NCBI RefSeq assembly: GCF_002902965.1
Contig: NZ_CP026109.1
Coordinates: forward strand, 310,001 to 374,000
Length of the DNA: 64,000 nt
Origin: Paraburkholderia hospita
Lineage (GTDB): Bacteria > Pseudomonadota > Gammaproteobacteria > Burkholderiales > Burkholderiaceae
Reading direction: 5' to 3'
The first letter of the stretch is position 1. The number at the start of each line of letters is the position of its first letter. Shown here piece by piece: positions 46,304 through 55,194 of this stretch. The position numbers were made by a program, and so were the translations under genes. The notes under the pieces are model-generated. The model was not told where the DNA came from, searched no databases, and saw only the letters and a program-made list of their open reading frames with translations.

Positions 46304-46514
46304 ATGCACGACGATGCTTCGAATGCACTGCCGCAGGACATGATTCGAACTTCGCGCGTGGCTAAGCGACTGGTACGGCCATGCGTTCGCCGTGGGCCAC
46401 ATCTATCCGCCCTTCATGCTCGACGAAGCGACTGCCGACCGTCTCGAAGGCTTTTTCAAGGCGGGCCTGACGCCAGCCGAAGGCGCGATGGCGTTCTTCG
46501 GCTCCGTGCATTGA
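46304..46514 (+). pseudogene. Small gene with single-base frameshift
   Basis: ATG 46304 begins MHDDASNALPQDMI. If one C near 46346 is removed the frame continues ELRAWLSDWYGHAFAVGHIY, PPFMLDEATADRLEGFF, KAGLTPAEGAMAFFGSVH and stops at 46514, giving a 69-residue protein with good codon usage. As read, the frame is broken. It may be a recent pseudogene or a sequence error. The WYGHAFAVGH block resembles YWNGHAVAYV of the protein at 1713. Confidence 0.55.
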
Positions 46515-46524
46515 GAGGTGAGCG

Positions 46525-46638
46525 ATGAGCATCGAAGAGTTCGACGCTCGCCTGTCGCGCCTGCTGGTCATGATGCCCGTCGGGACGGTAGCCGATCTGA
46601 CGGACGACATGATCGCTGTAGACGGTCACGGACGCTGA
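46525..46638 (+). pseudogene. Truncated DLTD-motif small gene
   Basis: A 37-residue frame starting MSIEEFDARLSRLL with GTVADLTDDMIAVDGHGR, preceded by AGAGGTG. It matches the first third of the protein at 1713 (TREEFEQKIGTIL, TADLTDELL) and then stops, so it is a truncated relative. Confidence 0.5.
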
Positions 46639-46758
46639 CGGGCACGAAGACACCCCAGCGGTGGCACCGGTCCAATGACGGCCATCGTCGCTGCGATCGG
46701 CGATGCTGTGCAATTCCGTGCCGTAGATGCCATCGCTCGAAATTTGTGGAGCCAATCA

Positions 46759-47067
46759 ATGAAACACCAGATCGTCGGGCGTTATCGCGGATTCGTTATT
46801 GAAGCGCGCATAGAGCAGCGGACGGCCCGTTCGTCCGATGGAGTCGCGCTGAGATACCGCGTCTCGTGGTCGTTGCGTACAGTGACGTCAAAACAAAAGA
46901 TCATCGGTGACTTTGCCGATCCCGTCATATACGACTCGGACAGCATCGCTCTCACTTGCGTTGACCGCGCGGCGCGCGCCTTTATCGATGCCATGCTGGC
47001 GGATGGTTTCGAACGATTGTCCCGGTTTGACGGACAGATTTACAGTCAGAGATTTGATGTGTGCTAG
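46759..47067 (+). CDS. Small YRG-family protein, diverged member
   Basis: A 102-residue protein starting MKHQIVGRYRGFVIEARI with a central LRYRVSWSLRT block. Where other members have EAFxYGEKRAHTFID, this one has IALTCVDRAARAFIDAMLADG, keeping the RA-FID pattern. The tail FDGQIYSQRFDVC is unique. ATG 46759 has GGAG upstream with seven bases between. It ends about 170 bases before the IS element. Same family in my judgement; function unknown. Confidence 0.7.
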   Translation: MKHQIVGRYRGFVIEARIEQRTARSSDGVALRYRVSWSLRTVTSKQKIIGDFADPVIYDSDSIALTCVDRAARAFIDAMLADGFERLSRFDGQIYSQRFDVC

Positions 47068-47235
47068 CCTCCGTTAAGCGTTGAATCGCGAGTTGTACAC
47101 GGGCGGGCGGCGGGTCGCCTTCTATGGGAAACCAGAAGTGAGCCACCGGCGAACGCGCCACGATGCCGCCGGACCCTGCCGCAAGTCTCCGGCCGGGGTT
47201 CCGGCGCGCGTCGCGGGACCCGTGTGGCTGGTGAT

Positions 47236-48076
47236 GGTTCTGGTGCAAATCGTGAAGGTGAATCGGTTAAAGTGTTGCTCCCCGATCTCATCATCCGACA
47301 ATGAGCAAGCTGAAGAGTACGGACGAACTGTTCTCGGGTCGTCACTTCAACCGCGACGTGATCATTCTGTGCGTGCGCTGGTATATGCGCTACAAGCTCA
47401 GCCTGCGTGATCTTGTCGAGATGATGGCCGAGCGGGGCCTGTCGCTGGCCCACACGACGATCTTGCGTTGGGTGAAGCGCTATACGCCGGAGTTCGTCAA
47501 GCGCTGGGAACGTTTCGGCACGCCTGCAGGTGCGTCGTGGCGCGTCGACGAAACTTACGTGAAAATCCGCGGCAAATGGGTCTACCTTTATCGGGCGGTA
47601 GATCGGTCGGGGCAGACGGTTGATTTCCTGCTCAGGGCGAAACGTGACGTGAAGGCGGCCATAGCCTTCTTTAGCAGGGCCATCAAACATCAGGGCAAGC
47701 CACCAAAGACCATCACGCTCGATGGCTATGCCGCCTCACACCGTGCTGTGCGGGAGATGAAGGCGGATGGCCTGCTGCCGGAGGATACGAAGAGATCCGG
47801 TCCTCGAAATATCTCAACAACTTGATCGAGCAGGACCATCGCCACATCAAGTCCCGGACCAATGTCATGCTCGGCTTCAAACGGTTCAGGAACGCCGCGA
47901 TCACGCTCGCAGGCATTGAGTTGCTGCATCGCATTCGAAAAGGTCAATTCAATCTCGCGAAGCTCGGCCTCAAAGATATCACTGCGCCCGCCGTCTGGAG
48001 TGCTGTCCTGTCTGCTCGATAAGAAATCCTTTCTATCTGAACCGTCTCTTCCAGACGGCCTATTTGCACCAGAACC
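47236..48076 (+). mobile_element. IS6-family insertion sequence
   Basis: An 841-base element with 15-base perfect terminal inverted repeats GGTTCTGGTGCAAAT (47236-47250 and complement at 48062-48076). It carries one transposase gene with an IS6/IS26-type DDE domain, broken by a frameshift. The eight bases on each side (CTGGTGAT and ATCGAGGG) are not the same, so no target duplication remains. That fits either an older insertion with later recombination, or the cointegrate-style movement usual for IS6. Confidence 0.9.
47301..48022 (+). pseudogene. IS6-family transposase, frameshifted
   Basis: The first frame (47301-47825) has the N-terminal helix-turn-helix ([34 protein letters not shown]) and the first two catalytic aspartates in [12 protein letters not shown] and [11 protein letters not shown]. 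The second frame (to 48022) carries SSKYLNN, the catalytic glutamate in [12 protein letters not shown] and ITLAGIELLHRI. Between them, near 47792, two extra bases shift the frame. A full-length enzyme would be about 239 residues. As read, the element cannot make its own transposase. Confidence 0.9.
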
Positions 48077-48195
48077 ATCGAGGGCACCTAAGCGCTCCTC
48101 CCGGCGCGCCCGGAAGGAGTTTCCAGCCTCAAAAGGACTCAATGCGACGCTCCCCGAAAAGATGCCATGGTCCTTGAGTCAGTCCTTGGGAAACA

Positions 48196-48474
48196 TCATT
48201 CGACGAATATCGGGAGCGCTGCGCCCCGGTCCTCGAAGTGGGTGAGGCTTCGAACGATGTAATACTCTGCGATTTCTATACGGTTCCGTCCGACCTTCGT
48301 CAGCCGAAGAATTCCCGTGGCAATTGTTGCCGCAACCGTTCCGTAGAAAGTCACATCTGCCTGTCCTTCTGCGGCATTACCAACGTACATTCCAAAGACG
48401 TCATCGCATTGCTGCATCATGAAGAGGCCCCCTCCGTTTCGAAGGGGCAGTTCGAGATATTCGGCCAGCGTCAC
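48196..48474 (-). CDS. Hypothetical protein
   Basis: A 92-residue protein starting (GTG 48474) MTLAEYLELPLRNGGGLFMM, then QQCDDVFGMYVGNAAEGQADV, FYGTVAATIATGILRLTK and YYIVRSLTHFEDRGAALPIFVE. GGAG lies six to ten bases upstream. It looks like a small soluble beta-rich protein. No family recognised. It lies 120 bases from the IS element. Confidence 0.55.
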   Translation of the reverse strand: MTLAEYLELPLRNGGGLFMMQQCDDVFGMYVGNAAEGQADVTFYGTVAATIATGILRLTKVGRNRIEIAEYYIVRSLTHFEDRGAALPIFVE

Positions 48475-48912
48475 CAGTGTCTCCGGCTCCTGTCATTGTC
48501 GGCCAGCGTGCGAGCCCGAAGTTGTCGTCGCAGGCACACCTCATCAGAAAGTCTGGCTCGAAAGCGGTCGGCGCGTAAGCACATCGAATCAGCAACAGAT
48601 GACTACCGAATCGCGGTGCCGTGTCGGGGGGCGCGGACATCGTTTCCAATCACGGAGAGCTTGCGCTTCATACGATTGCCCAAATTGTGCAGGTCCCGAC
48701 GGTTGTGTCGGTTGCGCGTGATACCAGTCCCTGTGCGGGAACAGTTGTATTGCGAGGCACCAACAAACTGAGCCACGTCGCATCGTTCAATTCGCCAGTA
48801 GCTCGCGTTCAAGTTCGGCAAGGACGCCGCGTCAAATCGACGCGAATCCACCTGGCGCGGCTCTTCGTCCGAAGGAGCTCGCATGCACTGGTGCCGTCTA
48901 TTTCAACAGCTG
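48475..48912. other. No recognisable gene
   Basis: About 440 bases with only short overlapping frames. Confidence 0.35.
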
Positions 48913-49596
48913 CTAGTGCTGGATGGTCACCTGGTGGACCCTGCTCGAGAATACGTAGCCAAAGGGACTCGGTACCGTGAGCGCCCCAAGATTCTGAGTG
49001 GAAACTGTTAGCGACGCACTGGCTGGACTAGAGCCGGCGTCAATGTGGGTCCGCACAATCACGGTGTTCGCCCCGTATGCCTGCTGAGTAGTTTGAACGG
49101 TCTGAGATTCTGTTCCTACTTTATTCAAGCTTGTTTGGAATGCCAGGCTATCGGTTACAGTTACAATATACTTATAATTCGAGTCATAAATAAGGTAGCT
49201 CACGGGAATATGACCTGCGGCGGTTATTGAAGACGGCGTCTGCGAGCTATTTCCGGACGCTGAGAATGATAATGTGCTTGTGGAGCCGTACCCATAGAAG
49301 AACACTTTATTGCAAGCATTGAAACCATAAATAGCTGCAAAGGCAAATGAGGTTGCGCTCTGTGAGGTCAGGCCATGTGCTCCTTGAGCGGCGGCGTCAA
49401 TCGACACAAAGCCGGTGATGCAGCCGTCCGAAGTGGAGTAGACGCCATAAACATCCCCGTCTGCTCCGCTGAACGAATATTGGTCGATACCCGCTTGCGC
49501 TAATAAGGAAGCGGCCGAAAAGATGGATGCGCCGGCGATGCGACATACAGTCGGGACAACGCGACGGCTGTGGGATGAGGAGGAATGTAAGTTCAC
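48913..49596 (-). CDS. Secreted Ser/Thr-rich protein of unknown function
   Basis: A 227-residue exported protein. GTG 49596 with GGAGA upstream gives a clear signal peptide (RRVVPTVCRIAGASIFSAASLLAQA). The mature part is rich in Ser, Thr, Ala, Gly and Tyr and probably all beta: IDQYSFSGADGDVYGVYST, GFVSIDAAAQGAHG, SFAFAAIYGFNACNKVFFYGYG, IVRTHIDAGSSPASASLTVST. The AT content is clearly higher than neighbours, a sign of acquisition from another source. The ORF upstream of the GTG has no similarity. No known domain is recognised. Confidence 0.7.
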   Translation of the reverse strand: MNLHSSSSHSRRVVPTVCRIAGASIFSAASLLAQAGIDQYSFSGADGDVYGVYSTSDGCITGFVSIDAAAQGAHGLTSQSATSFAFAAIYGFNACNKVFFYGYGSTSTLSFSASGNSSQTPSSITAAGHIPVSYLIYDSNYKYIVTVTDSLAFQTSLNKVGTESQTVQTTQQAYGANTVIVRTHIDAGSSPASASLTVSTQNLGALTVPSPFGYVFSSRVHQVTIQH

Positions 49597-49643
49597 GTTA
49601 TGTCTCCATTTGCAATAGACGATGCAACGGATTCTGCACGAGC

Positions 49644-49934
49644 TCACAACACCGCCGGCTTACTCGGCAATTCGCTGCGCCCCTCCTGTTGAACCGGGAA
49701 ATGCCTCTTGAGCAGTGCGCTTACCTGCTCGACGCCCTGGAGTACCCCCGATTCATACATGGCGCGCCGGAACTCTGCCTCCATGCTCTGGCAGATGGCT
49801 TCCCACTCTTCGGCATGCACCCTGGCGTGCACACCTCGGTCCGCGAGCAGGAGATAGATGAGTACGCCATTGTTATGCTCGGTGTCCCAGACCCGAAGGT
49901 CCGAAAAAACGTCAATCGCTCGCTCCCTTGCCAA
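49644..49934 (-). pseudogene. TPM-domain protein, truncated
   Basis: The frame reads RAIDVFSDLRVWDTEHNNGVLIYLLLADRGVHARVHAEEW, EAICQSMEAEFRRAMYESGVLQGVEQVSALL. This is the second half of a TPM (TLP18.3/Psb32/MOLO-1) domain. Normal relatives have a longer N-terminal part and a DVEIVADRGIH string, of which a few residues are missing here. The front abuts a response-regulator fragment. Probably a relic. Confidence 0.65.
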
Positions 49935-49944
49935 GGTCCCACGA

Positions 49945-50092
49945 CCAGAAGCAGATCGTAGCTTTCGTGGTCGAGCAACGATTTGGCTTCGGGTCCATTA
50001 CGCGCCCAGTCGATCACATGGTCCGCTCCATGCATCATCTCTGCGATAGGCTCGCCAATCATTTCATCATCTTCGATCAGCAACAAACGCAT
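49945..50092 (-). pseudogene. OmpR-family response regulator N-terminal fragment
   Basis: ATG 50092 (preceded by GGGAGC) starts MRLLLIEDDEMIGEPIAEMM, then HVIDWARNGPEAKSLLDHESYDLLLV, the beginning of a QseB/PmrA-like receiver. After LLLV, where the phosphorylated aspartate should follow, the sequence turns into the TPM fragment. The DNA-binding domain is lost. A repeat matching its likely own binding site is still present upstream (50136-50152). Confidence 0.75.
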
Positions 50093-50135
50093 GGCACTAT
50101 CGCTCCCTGGACCGCATCATTGTCGGGAACTCCAG

Positions 50136-50152
50136 CTTAAGCCCGCCTTAAG
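50136..50152 (-). promoter_or_regulatory. PmrA/QseB-like binding site
   Basis: CTTAAG-CCCGC-CTTAAG: two CTTAAG boxes with a five-base spacer, the known spacing of PmrA/QseB-type boxes, 44 bases upstream of the truncated regulator gene. Confidence 0.5.
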
Positions 50153-50554
50153 CGTCGCTTGGCTCTGATGTGATGGACGACTCCCGCACGCTGGAGCGCG
50201 CTTCGGCACACGAGAAAGCAGCCGCAGCGCTTCGTGAGCGTTAGCAAGACGCTCGAAGCGAATACGACCGGGTTTGATGCCCTGTTCGCGGCGGATTGTC
50301 CCGATGCCACAGCTCGCGGCATACTGGGAAAATATCAAAGCTCCGCTACCACGGGCTTGACGAAAAGGAAGAACAGTCCAGCCCGGCACCTTACCACGCA
50401 TGCTTGCCTGTACTTGTCTACCGAACTGTTGAGTAGCGAACAAAATCACCGGTGATTTCTGCGTTCTTCACAGATGTGAAGGAATCGGTTGGTAGCCCTG
50501 GCCATGATTCGGGGCACACGTATCGTGGCTGGCCGCTCCGTCCGGATCGGCGAG
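50153..50554. other. No recognisable gene
   Basis: About 400 bases with short frames on both strands and no family match. Confidence 0.35.
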
Positions 50555-51121
50555 TTACGATCCGCACACATTTTCCCCCTTGCGCCCGCGTACGAGAGAA
50601 AGGGCAGCTTCATCCCCGGTTGCGAGCAGCTTTGCGCCCACGAGCTTCTCCTTGCACACGGCTTCAGCCATGCTCCCACCTCGATTCTCCATGAGCCATC
50701 GGATAGACCACGCCCGCACGGTCTGATCCGCGGACGCGGTCACCACCCGTCGACCGACCGGGCTGAAGGCGGCGGAATCAACCGCATCCTAATGCCCGCT
50801 GAGCAGCGCAATTTGCATTGATGCATGCGCGCCACGCATCAGTTCCAGCTCTGCTTCTACCGATTCCGGCGAAAGCCGACTCTTCCCCATCGCCAGCATG
50901 GCGAAACGCATTCCGCGATCATAATTTCCCGCGTCGTTCGCGGTCGTCGCGACCGACGCCAATACAAGGGAAGTCTGGCGTGCGACCGTCCGAGTCTGGT
51001 GAATGATCCACCCACCCGTCTCAATCACAATGACTGCGATTACGCCCAGTGCGCGACTCACTGCCCGGTCCCTGCAGGCGTGTGCGTCTCGCCGCCTGCC
51101 GTCTGTCGCGAAGGGCGGCAC
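50555..51121 (-). pseudogene. WD40-repeat / STAND-type protein relic
   Basis: In order on the minus strand: a hydrophobic GVIAVIVIE helix, NDAGNYDRGMRFAMLAMGKSRLSPESVEAELEL, AHASMQIALLSGH, then in another frame a WD40 unit VVTASADQTVRAW and a tail with LVGAKLL and LVRGRKGENVC. This matches the linker, first WD40 repeat and end of large multi-domain WD40 proteins with most repeats deleted. Parents of this type are often signal-transduction or conflict-related ATPases. Confidence 0.6.
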
Positions 51122-51701
51122 CCCACCCGGTTTCCGCCGCTCTCAAGTTCATCTCGTCAATGTCCACAACGAGGGCTAAATCCGACCCTCCGGGACAGGT
51201 GTCGCCAGATTGGCTTTTGGGTCCCCGGCCATGCCTCGGTGGGCGCGCAAAGTGCGGTTCATCGCCCCGTAAATTAATCAGCATCCCGGATGATACGGCG
51301 ATGCTTCTGGCATCAACTTAAAACTGAGACTCGATGCAGCCACCTTCTTCCTTCGATGAAGCGGATCGGCGTAGTTGCACCGTCGAAAGGCACTTGATTT
51401 GAGGCGCCATCCTGTTTCTTCAAGCACATAAATGCTTCAACCGTCTTTCTGCAAACCCTATACCACGTCAATAGCAATGGGGACGGCGCGTCAGGAACCA
51501 GCACCCGTAATGAATTTTTCACACAAATCCTGTTCCCGCGATCTAGTGTGTTTTCGTACGTGCATCGGAGGCGCATCAGTTCATCTCTCGACGGGAGGTA
51601 GCAAGCGTTGGATTTGCGGTGGAGCAAGTCGTTTTCGCATGGGTACGAGTGACAGAACCCGGCAGTGCGGAGGCGTTTTACCCTTTTTCGCGAGGCACAC
51701 A
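51122..51701. other. No recognisable gene
   Basis: About 580 bases. The open frame of the next gene reaches back to 51432 but that part is not protein-like; the ribosome binding site GAGG of the next gene is at 51692-51695. Confidence 0.35.
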
Positions 51702-53351
51702 ATGAAATTCAATTTCAGACGCCTATCCAGCTTTGTTTCCCAAGGCATCGCAGCCGGCGGTGTCGTCGCTCTCACGTGCGCGATCGGGCCAGGCTCTCAG
51801 GCGCAGACGTTAGGACCGCTCGTCACGGTGGCCGCAGGCGATCCATTCAGCGGATGCACGGCAGACCAGGTACATGCGCAGGAGTCAGCATTCGGGAGTG
51901 TCCTGTTTCCGGCCACGTCGATCGAGCCATGGGTGGCGACCGATCCGATCAACCCGTCTCGCCTCCTCGTGGGCCACCAGCAGGACCGGTGGAACAATGG
52001 TGGCTCACGCGGGCTCGTCGGCGTCGTCTCCAACGATGCTGGCAGCACCTGGACCAATTCGATCCCGCCCGGCGTTACTGACTGCACCGGGGGCAAATTC
52101 CGTCGCGCGTCCGATCCCTGGGTAGACTTTGCGCAAGACGGAACGGCATTCTTTTTCGCGCTGGTGTTGGATCCCGCGCAGCCGACGACTCCGTTTGGCG
52201 CACGCAATAGCGCGATGCTGGTCAGTCGTTCCGTCGACCACGGCGCGACGTGGCAACCGCCCGTTACGCTGATTCGCAACAACTCGCCGCACGTGCTCAA
52301 TGACAAGAACTCCCTCACCGCCGATCCGACCGCGAACAAATACGTCTATGCGGTGTGGGATCAGCTGAGTGTGTTCCCACAAACGAAGGACGCCGCCCAG
52401 TTGCTCGCGGAAAACGATGGTGTCCTGATCGCGCGCAAATTGCGTAAAGCTGCAGCGTCAGCAGCGGGCGGTGCCCCCTTGTTCAAGTTTAATTTTACCG
52501 GCCCGAGTTTCTTCTCGCGATCCATCGACAACGGCGTGACATGGAGTACGGCCACCCCCATTTACCAGCCGGGCACGAACGCACAAACGATCGACAACAT
52601 TGTGCGGGTGTTGCCTGACGGGACCCTGCTCGATTTCTTCACCGCGATCAATGTCACGCCGTCGGGTCTGAGCATCGGGTATATAACGTCCGCAAATAAA
52701 GGCGTGAACTGGACAGGGCCGACATTCCCCCACGATATTAGCGTGGTCGGAGTGGTAACTCCGGACAGCGGTCAGCCGGTACGCGATGCTTCCATTCTCT
52801 ACAGTGTCGCCGTGAACCCAAAGTCAGGGGCTATCTATCTCACCTGGCAGGACGATCGCTTTTCGAACGCGACCTGCACCACGCCCACTGGGTCAATCCC
52901 GATCGATGGGATCGTGTTCAGTGAGTCGGATGACGGTGGGGCCACCTGGTCGACGCCAGTGATGATCAACAAGACGCCGGCGAACGCGACGAACCCCTGC
53001 CGTCAGCAGGCTTTCATCCCTGCGGTGGTGGCGTCGGGCGACGGCAATACGATCGTGGTGACCTACTACGACTTTCGTAATGACACGAACACACCTGCCG
53101 GCTTCGAGGGCACCGACTATTTCGCGCTGTTCTGCTCCACTGCGTGCACGAACCCCACCAACTGGGGCGCCGAACAAAAGCTGACCACAGCCTCGTTCAA
53201 CATGCTTGATGCTCCCGTGGCGGGTGGCCATTTCCTCGGCGATTACATGGGTCTGGCTGCTAGCGGGCCCGCGACCTTCTACCCGGTATTCGGCACGGCC
53301 ACGAGTCCCAACGTGACGTCCGAATTCACCCGAAAAATCACATTGCCTTGA
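51702..53351 (+). CDS. Secreted BNR/Asp-box repeat protein (sialidase-like fold)
   Basis: A 549-residue exported protein with a beta-propeller of the sialidase type. Signal peptide: FNFRRLSSFVSQGIAAGGVV to about GSQAQ. Five Asp-box motifs (S-x-D-x-G-x-T-W type) occur: SNDAGSTWTN, SVDHGATWQ, SIDNGVTWS, SANKGVNWT and SDDGGATWST. Pairs of cysteines (CTAD, DCTGG, CTTPT, NPCRQQ, FCSTACT) could form disulphides. The catalytic arginines of true sialidases cannot be assigned, so the enzyme activity is uncertain. ATG 51702 has GAGG upstream and restores the normal signal-peptide length. Confidence 0.88.
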   Translation: MKFNFRRLSSFVSQGIAAGGVVALTCAIGPGSQAQTLGPLVTVAAGDPFSGCTADQVHAQESAFGSVLFPATSIEPWVATDPINPSRLLVGHQQDRWNNGGSRGLVGVVSNDAGSTWTNSIPPGVTDCTGGKFRRASDPWVDFAQDGTAFFFALVLDPAQPTTPFGARNSAMLVSRSVDHGATWQPPVTLIRNNSPHVLNDKNSLTADPTANKYVYAVWDQLSVFPQTKDAAQLLAENDGVLIARKLRKAAASAAGGAPLFKFNFTGPSFFSRSIDNGVTWSTATPIYQPGTNAQTIDNIVRVLPDGTLLDFFTAINVTPSGLSIGYITSANKGVNWTGPTFPHDISVVGVVTPDSGQPVRDASILYSVAVNPKSGAIYLTWQDDRFSNATCTTPTGSIPIDGIVFSESDDGGATWSTPVMINKTPANATNPCRQQAFIPAVVASGDGNTIVVTYYDFRNDTNTPAGFEGTDYFALFCSTACTNPTNWGAEQKLTTASFNMLDAPVAGGHFLGDYMGLAASGPATFYPVFGTATSPNVTSEFTRKITLP

Positions 53352-54002
53352 GCGCAAATGGCGGCGACTGGAGGAGGTCGCCGCCCAGTCTCCGGGGTGC
53401 GCCAAGGTCCTGGCAATAGCTCGTATGGGGAGGGGACTGCGCGAGTTCACTGCGATGCTGCAGCAGTGTTTTCGTTGGGTGATCGCCTTAGACGCCCGTT
53501 CCCGTCACTCCCGAACCGCAAGATCTTTTTCATGATCTGCGTCTCTTTTTCTGAGACCAGCCATTCGGAAATGAACACATGCGGGAGAAGCCAATGGTTT
53601 GGCCAATGACCGCCTGTCAGTAACCGGTAGGGAACGTCCGCAGCTGGGCAGCTGGAAGTGAATCGGACGTTTCCATAAACGAGCACGAGCCTGAGCGAAG
53701 GACCGTTCATGGCCGATCTCGCCTGCATGTCGAGCGTGCGTCTTGCCGCGGACAACCCCGACTTTTTGCCACGCCCAGCCGCGCAGGCGGCATGCGGACC
53801 TGGCCTGATCGCCATGGCAATCGCTGAACGCGAGGACTAGACCAAAATGGCGCAACTCCTCTGTGCCCTACCGTCGCGCGCAATCCAGAGGCTTGGCACA
53901 CCGGAGACAATGGCCTACTCATTACCGCGGTGCTATTTCTTCGGCATAGTGTTCATCGCGGCCCTGTATCTCTTCTAGTCGCTTGCGGGGGAGGCACGCC
54001 AC
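53352..54002. other. No confident gene
   Basis: About 650 bases. A minus-strand frame 53710-53447 (DVPYRLLTGGHWPNHWLLPHVF) is somewhat protein-like but lacks a ribosome binding site. A short plus frame 53910-53980 (MAYSLPRCYFFGIVFIAALYLF) would encode a tiny membrane peptide just before the cytochrome gene. Confidence 0.35.
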
Positions 54003-54686
54003 ATGGATGCCGACGAACTTGCAACACTGCAGACACAGCCTGCCGGCCGCCCGGTGCTGGTCTGGGATGCACCGGTGCGCCTGTTTCACTGGCTGGTGGT
54101 CGTGCTGGTGACGGCGGCGTACGTCACCTTGAAGCTGAACTGGAACGACTGGCACGTCCGGGTCGGCGAGTCGCTGCTCGCCCTGGTTGTTTTCCGGCTG
54201 CTGTGGGGCTTCTTTGGAAGCGAGACCGCGCGCTTTCGCAGTTTCGTGGCGTCGCCCGCGGCTGCACTTCGTCATCTGCGTCACCTGTTTCGCCGCGAGC
54301 CGGATGTGCAGGTGGGCCACAATGCGGCCGGCGGCTGGATGGTCCTGCTGTTCCTTGCGTTGTTACTGGTCGAGACGCTGAGCGGGCTTTACGGCAACAA
54401 TGACATCGCCGACGAAGGACCGTTGAGCGAAGTGATCCCCTCGTGGCTTGCCAACACTATCTCGACGATGCACGGGCTTGTTTGGGACGTGCTGCTCGCC
54501 GCGGTAACACTGCACGTGCTCGTGATCGCTCTCTACGCAATAGCGAAAGGACACAACCTGCTGCGGCCGATGCTAACCGGCTACAAGCTGCTGCCCTCGT
54601 TCGTCGACGCGCCGCGCCAGACGCCAGCGCTGCTGGCGCTCGGTGTCGGGGCTACCGCGGTGATGCTGCTCGCGGCTTTTCTCTGA
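54003..54686 (+). CDS. Cytochrome b561-like membrane protein
   Basis: A 227-residue diheme cytochrome b domain protein. Four to five membrane helices are visible. Likely haem-binding histidines are in VRLFHWLVVVLVTAAY, GHNAAGGWMVLLFLALL and STMHGLVWDVLLAAVTLHVLVIALY. The start ATG 54003 has GGGGGAG upstream. It probably carries electrons across or within the inner membrane, usually from a soluble cytochrome c or dehydrogenase partner; none is intact next to it here. Confidence 0.9.
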   Translation: MDADELATLQTQPAGRPVLVWDAPVRLFHWLVVVLVTAAYVTLKLNWNDWHVRVGESLLALVVFRLLWGFFGSETARFRSFVASPAAALRHLRHLFRREPDVQVGHNAAGGWMVLLFLALLLVETLSGLYGNNDIADEGPLSEVIPSWLANTISTMHGLVWDVLLAAVTLHVLVIALYAIAKGHNLLRPMLTGYKLLPSFVDAPRQTPALLALGVGATAVMLLAAFL

Positions 54687-54731
54687 GCTTGCCGCGAACC
54701 CTGATCTCAGGGTGCCGTTTCAGTGGTTGCG

Positions 54732-55194
54732 TCAGTAGGTCCTCGGCGGCACCACCCGGCCGCGGATCTCCCCGTCCCGATGGTTCTTGGTGTGAACGTT
54801 GATGTACATGTCACCGGCTTCGAACATCCTGGCGTCGTACGGGGATAGCGTGGCCTGACCGCTAAGTGGACTTGTCATCTCCATGCTGCCCTTCTGAGAG
54901 AGCCAGACCCTCACACCAGCGTTTTTGCCGGCCGGGGCGGGCCCTTGGAAATGCGCCATCGCGGCCTGACTCGACAATCCGCTGAAGCGGATGTTCCATG
55001 TTACGACCCGCGTACCAGGGTCGTACGTGAGCTTGGCGCTGCCGCTACCGGGAGTCCGCACCGGCGGGACCTGTTGGGGCGCCCGTCAACGGCACCTCAA
55101 GTGAGACGGGCGCCGCTTGCGCCAGGGACAGCACGCCCGCCAGGGCCAGACCACCGAATGCCATGAAAGCGCGCCGCGAGATCGATTGTGGCAT
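54732..55194 (-). pseudogene. CHRD-domain exported protein, frameshifted
   Basis: ATG 55194 (AGGAGA upstream) starts MPQSISRRAFMAFGGLALAG, a twin-arginine-type signal, then VSLEVPLTGA. In the next frame the CHRD domain follows: QQVPPVRTPGSGSAKLTYDP, VVTWNIRFSGLSSQAAMAHF and a YINVHTKNHRDGEIRGRVVP end. The shift comes at GCGCCCC near 55080, where one C too many is present. Without it the protein is about 153 residues and complete. CHRD proteins are exported and of unknown function. This may be a sequencing error. Confidence 0.75.

Noticed and set aside
53447..53710. Minus-strand frame with DVPYRLLTGGHWPNHWLLPHVF
   Set aside because: No ribosome binding site, no family, and the rest of the frame is not protein-like.
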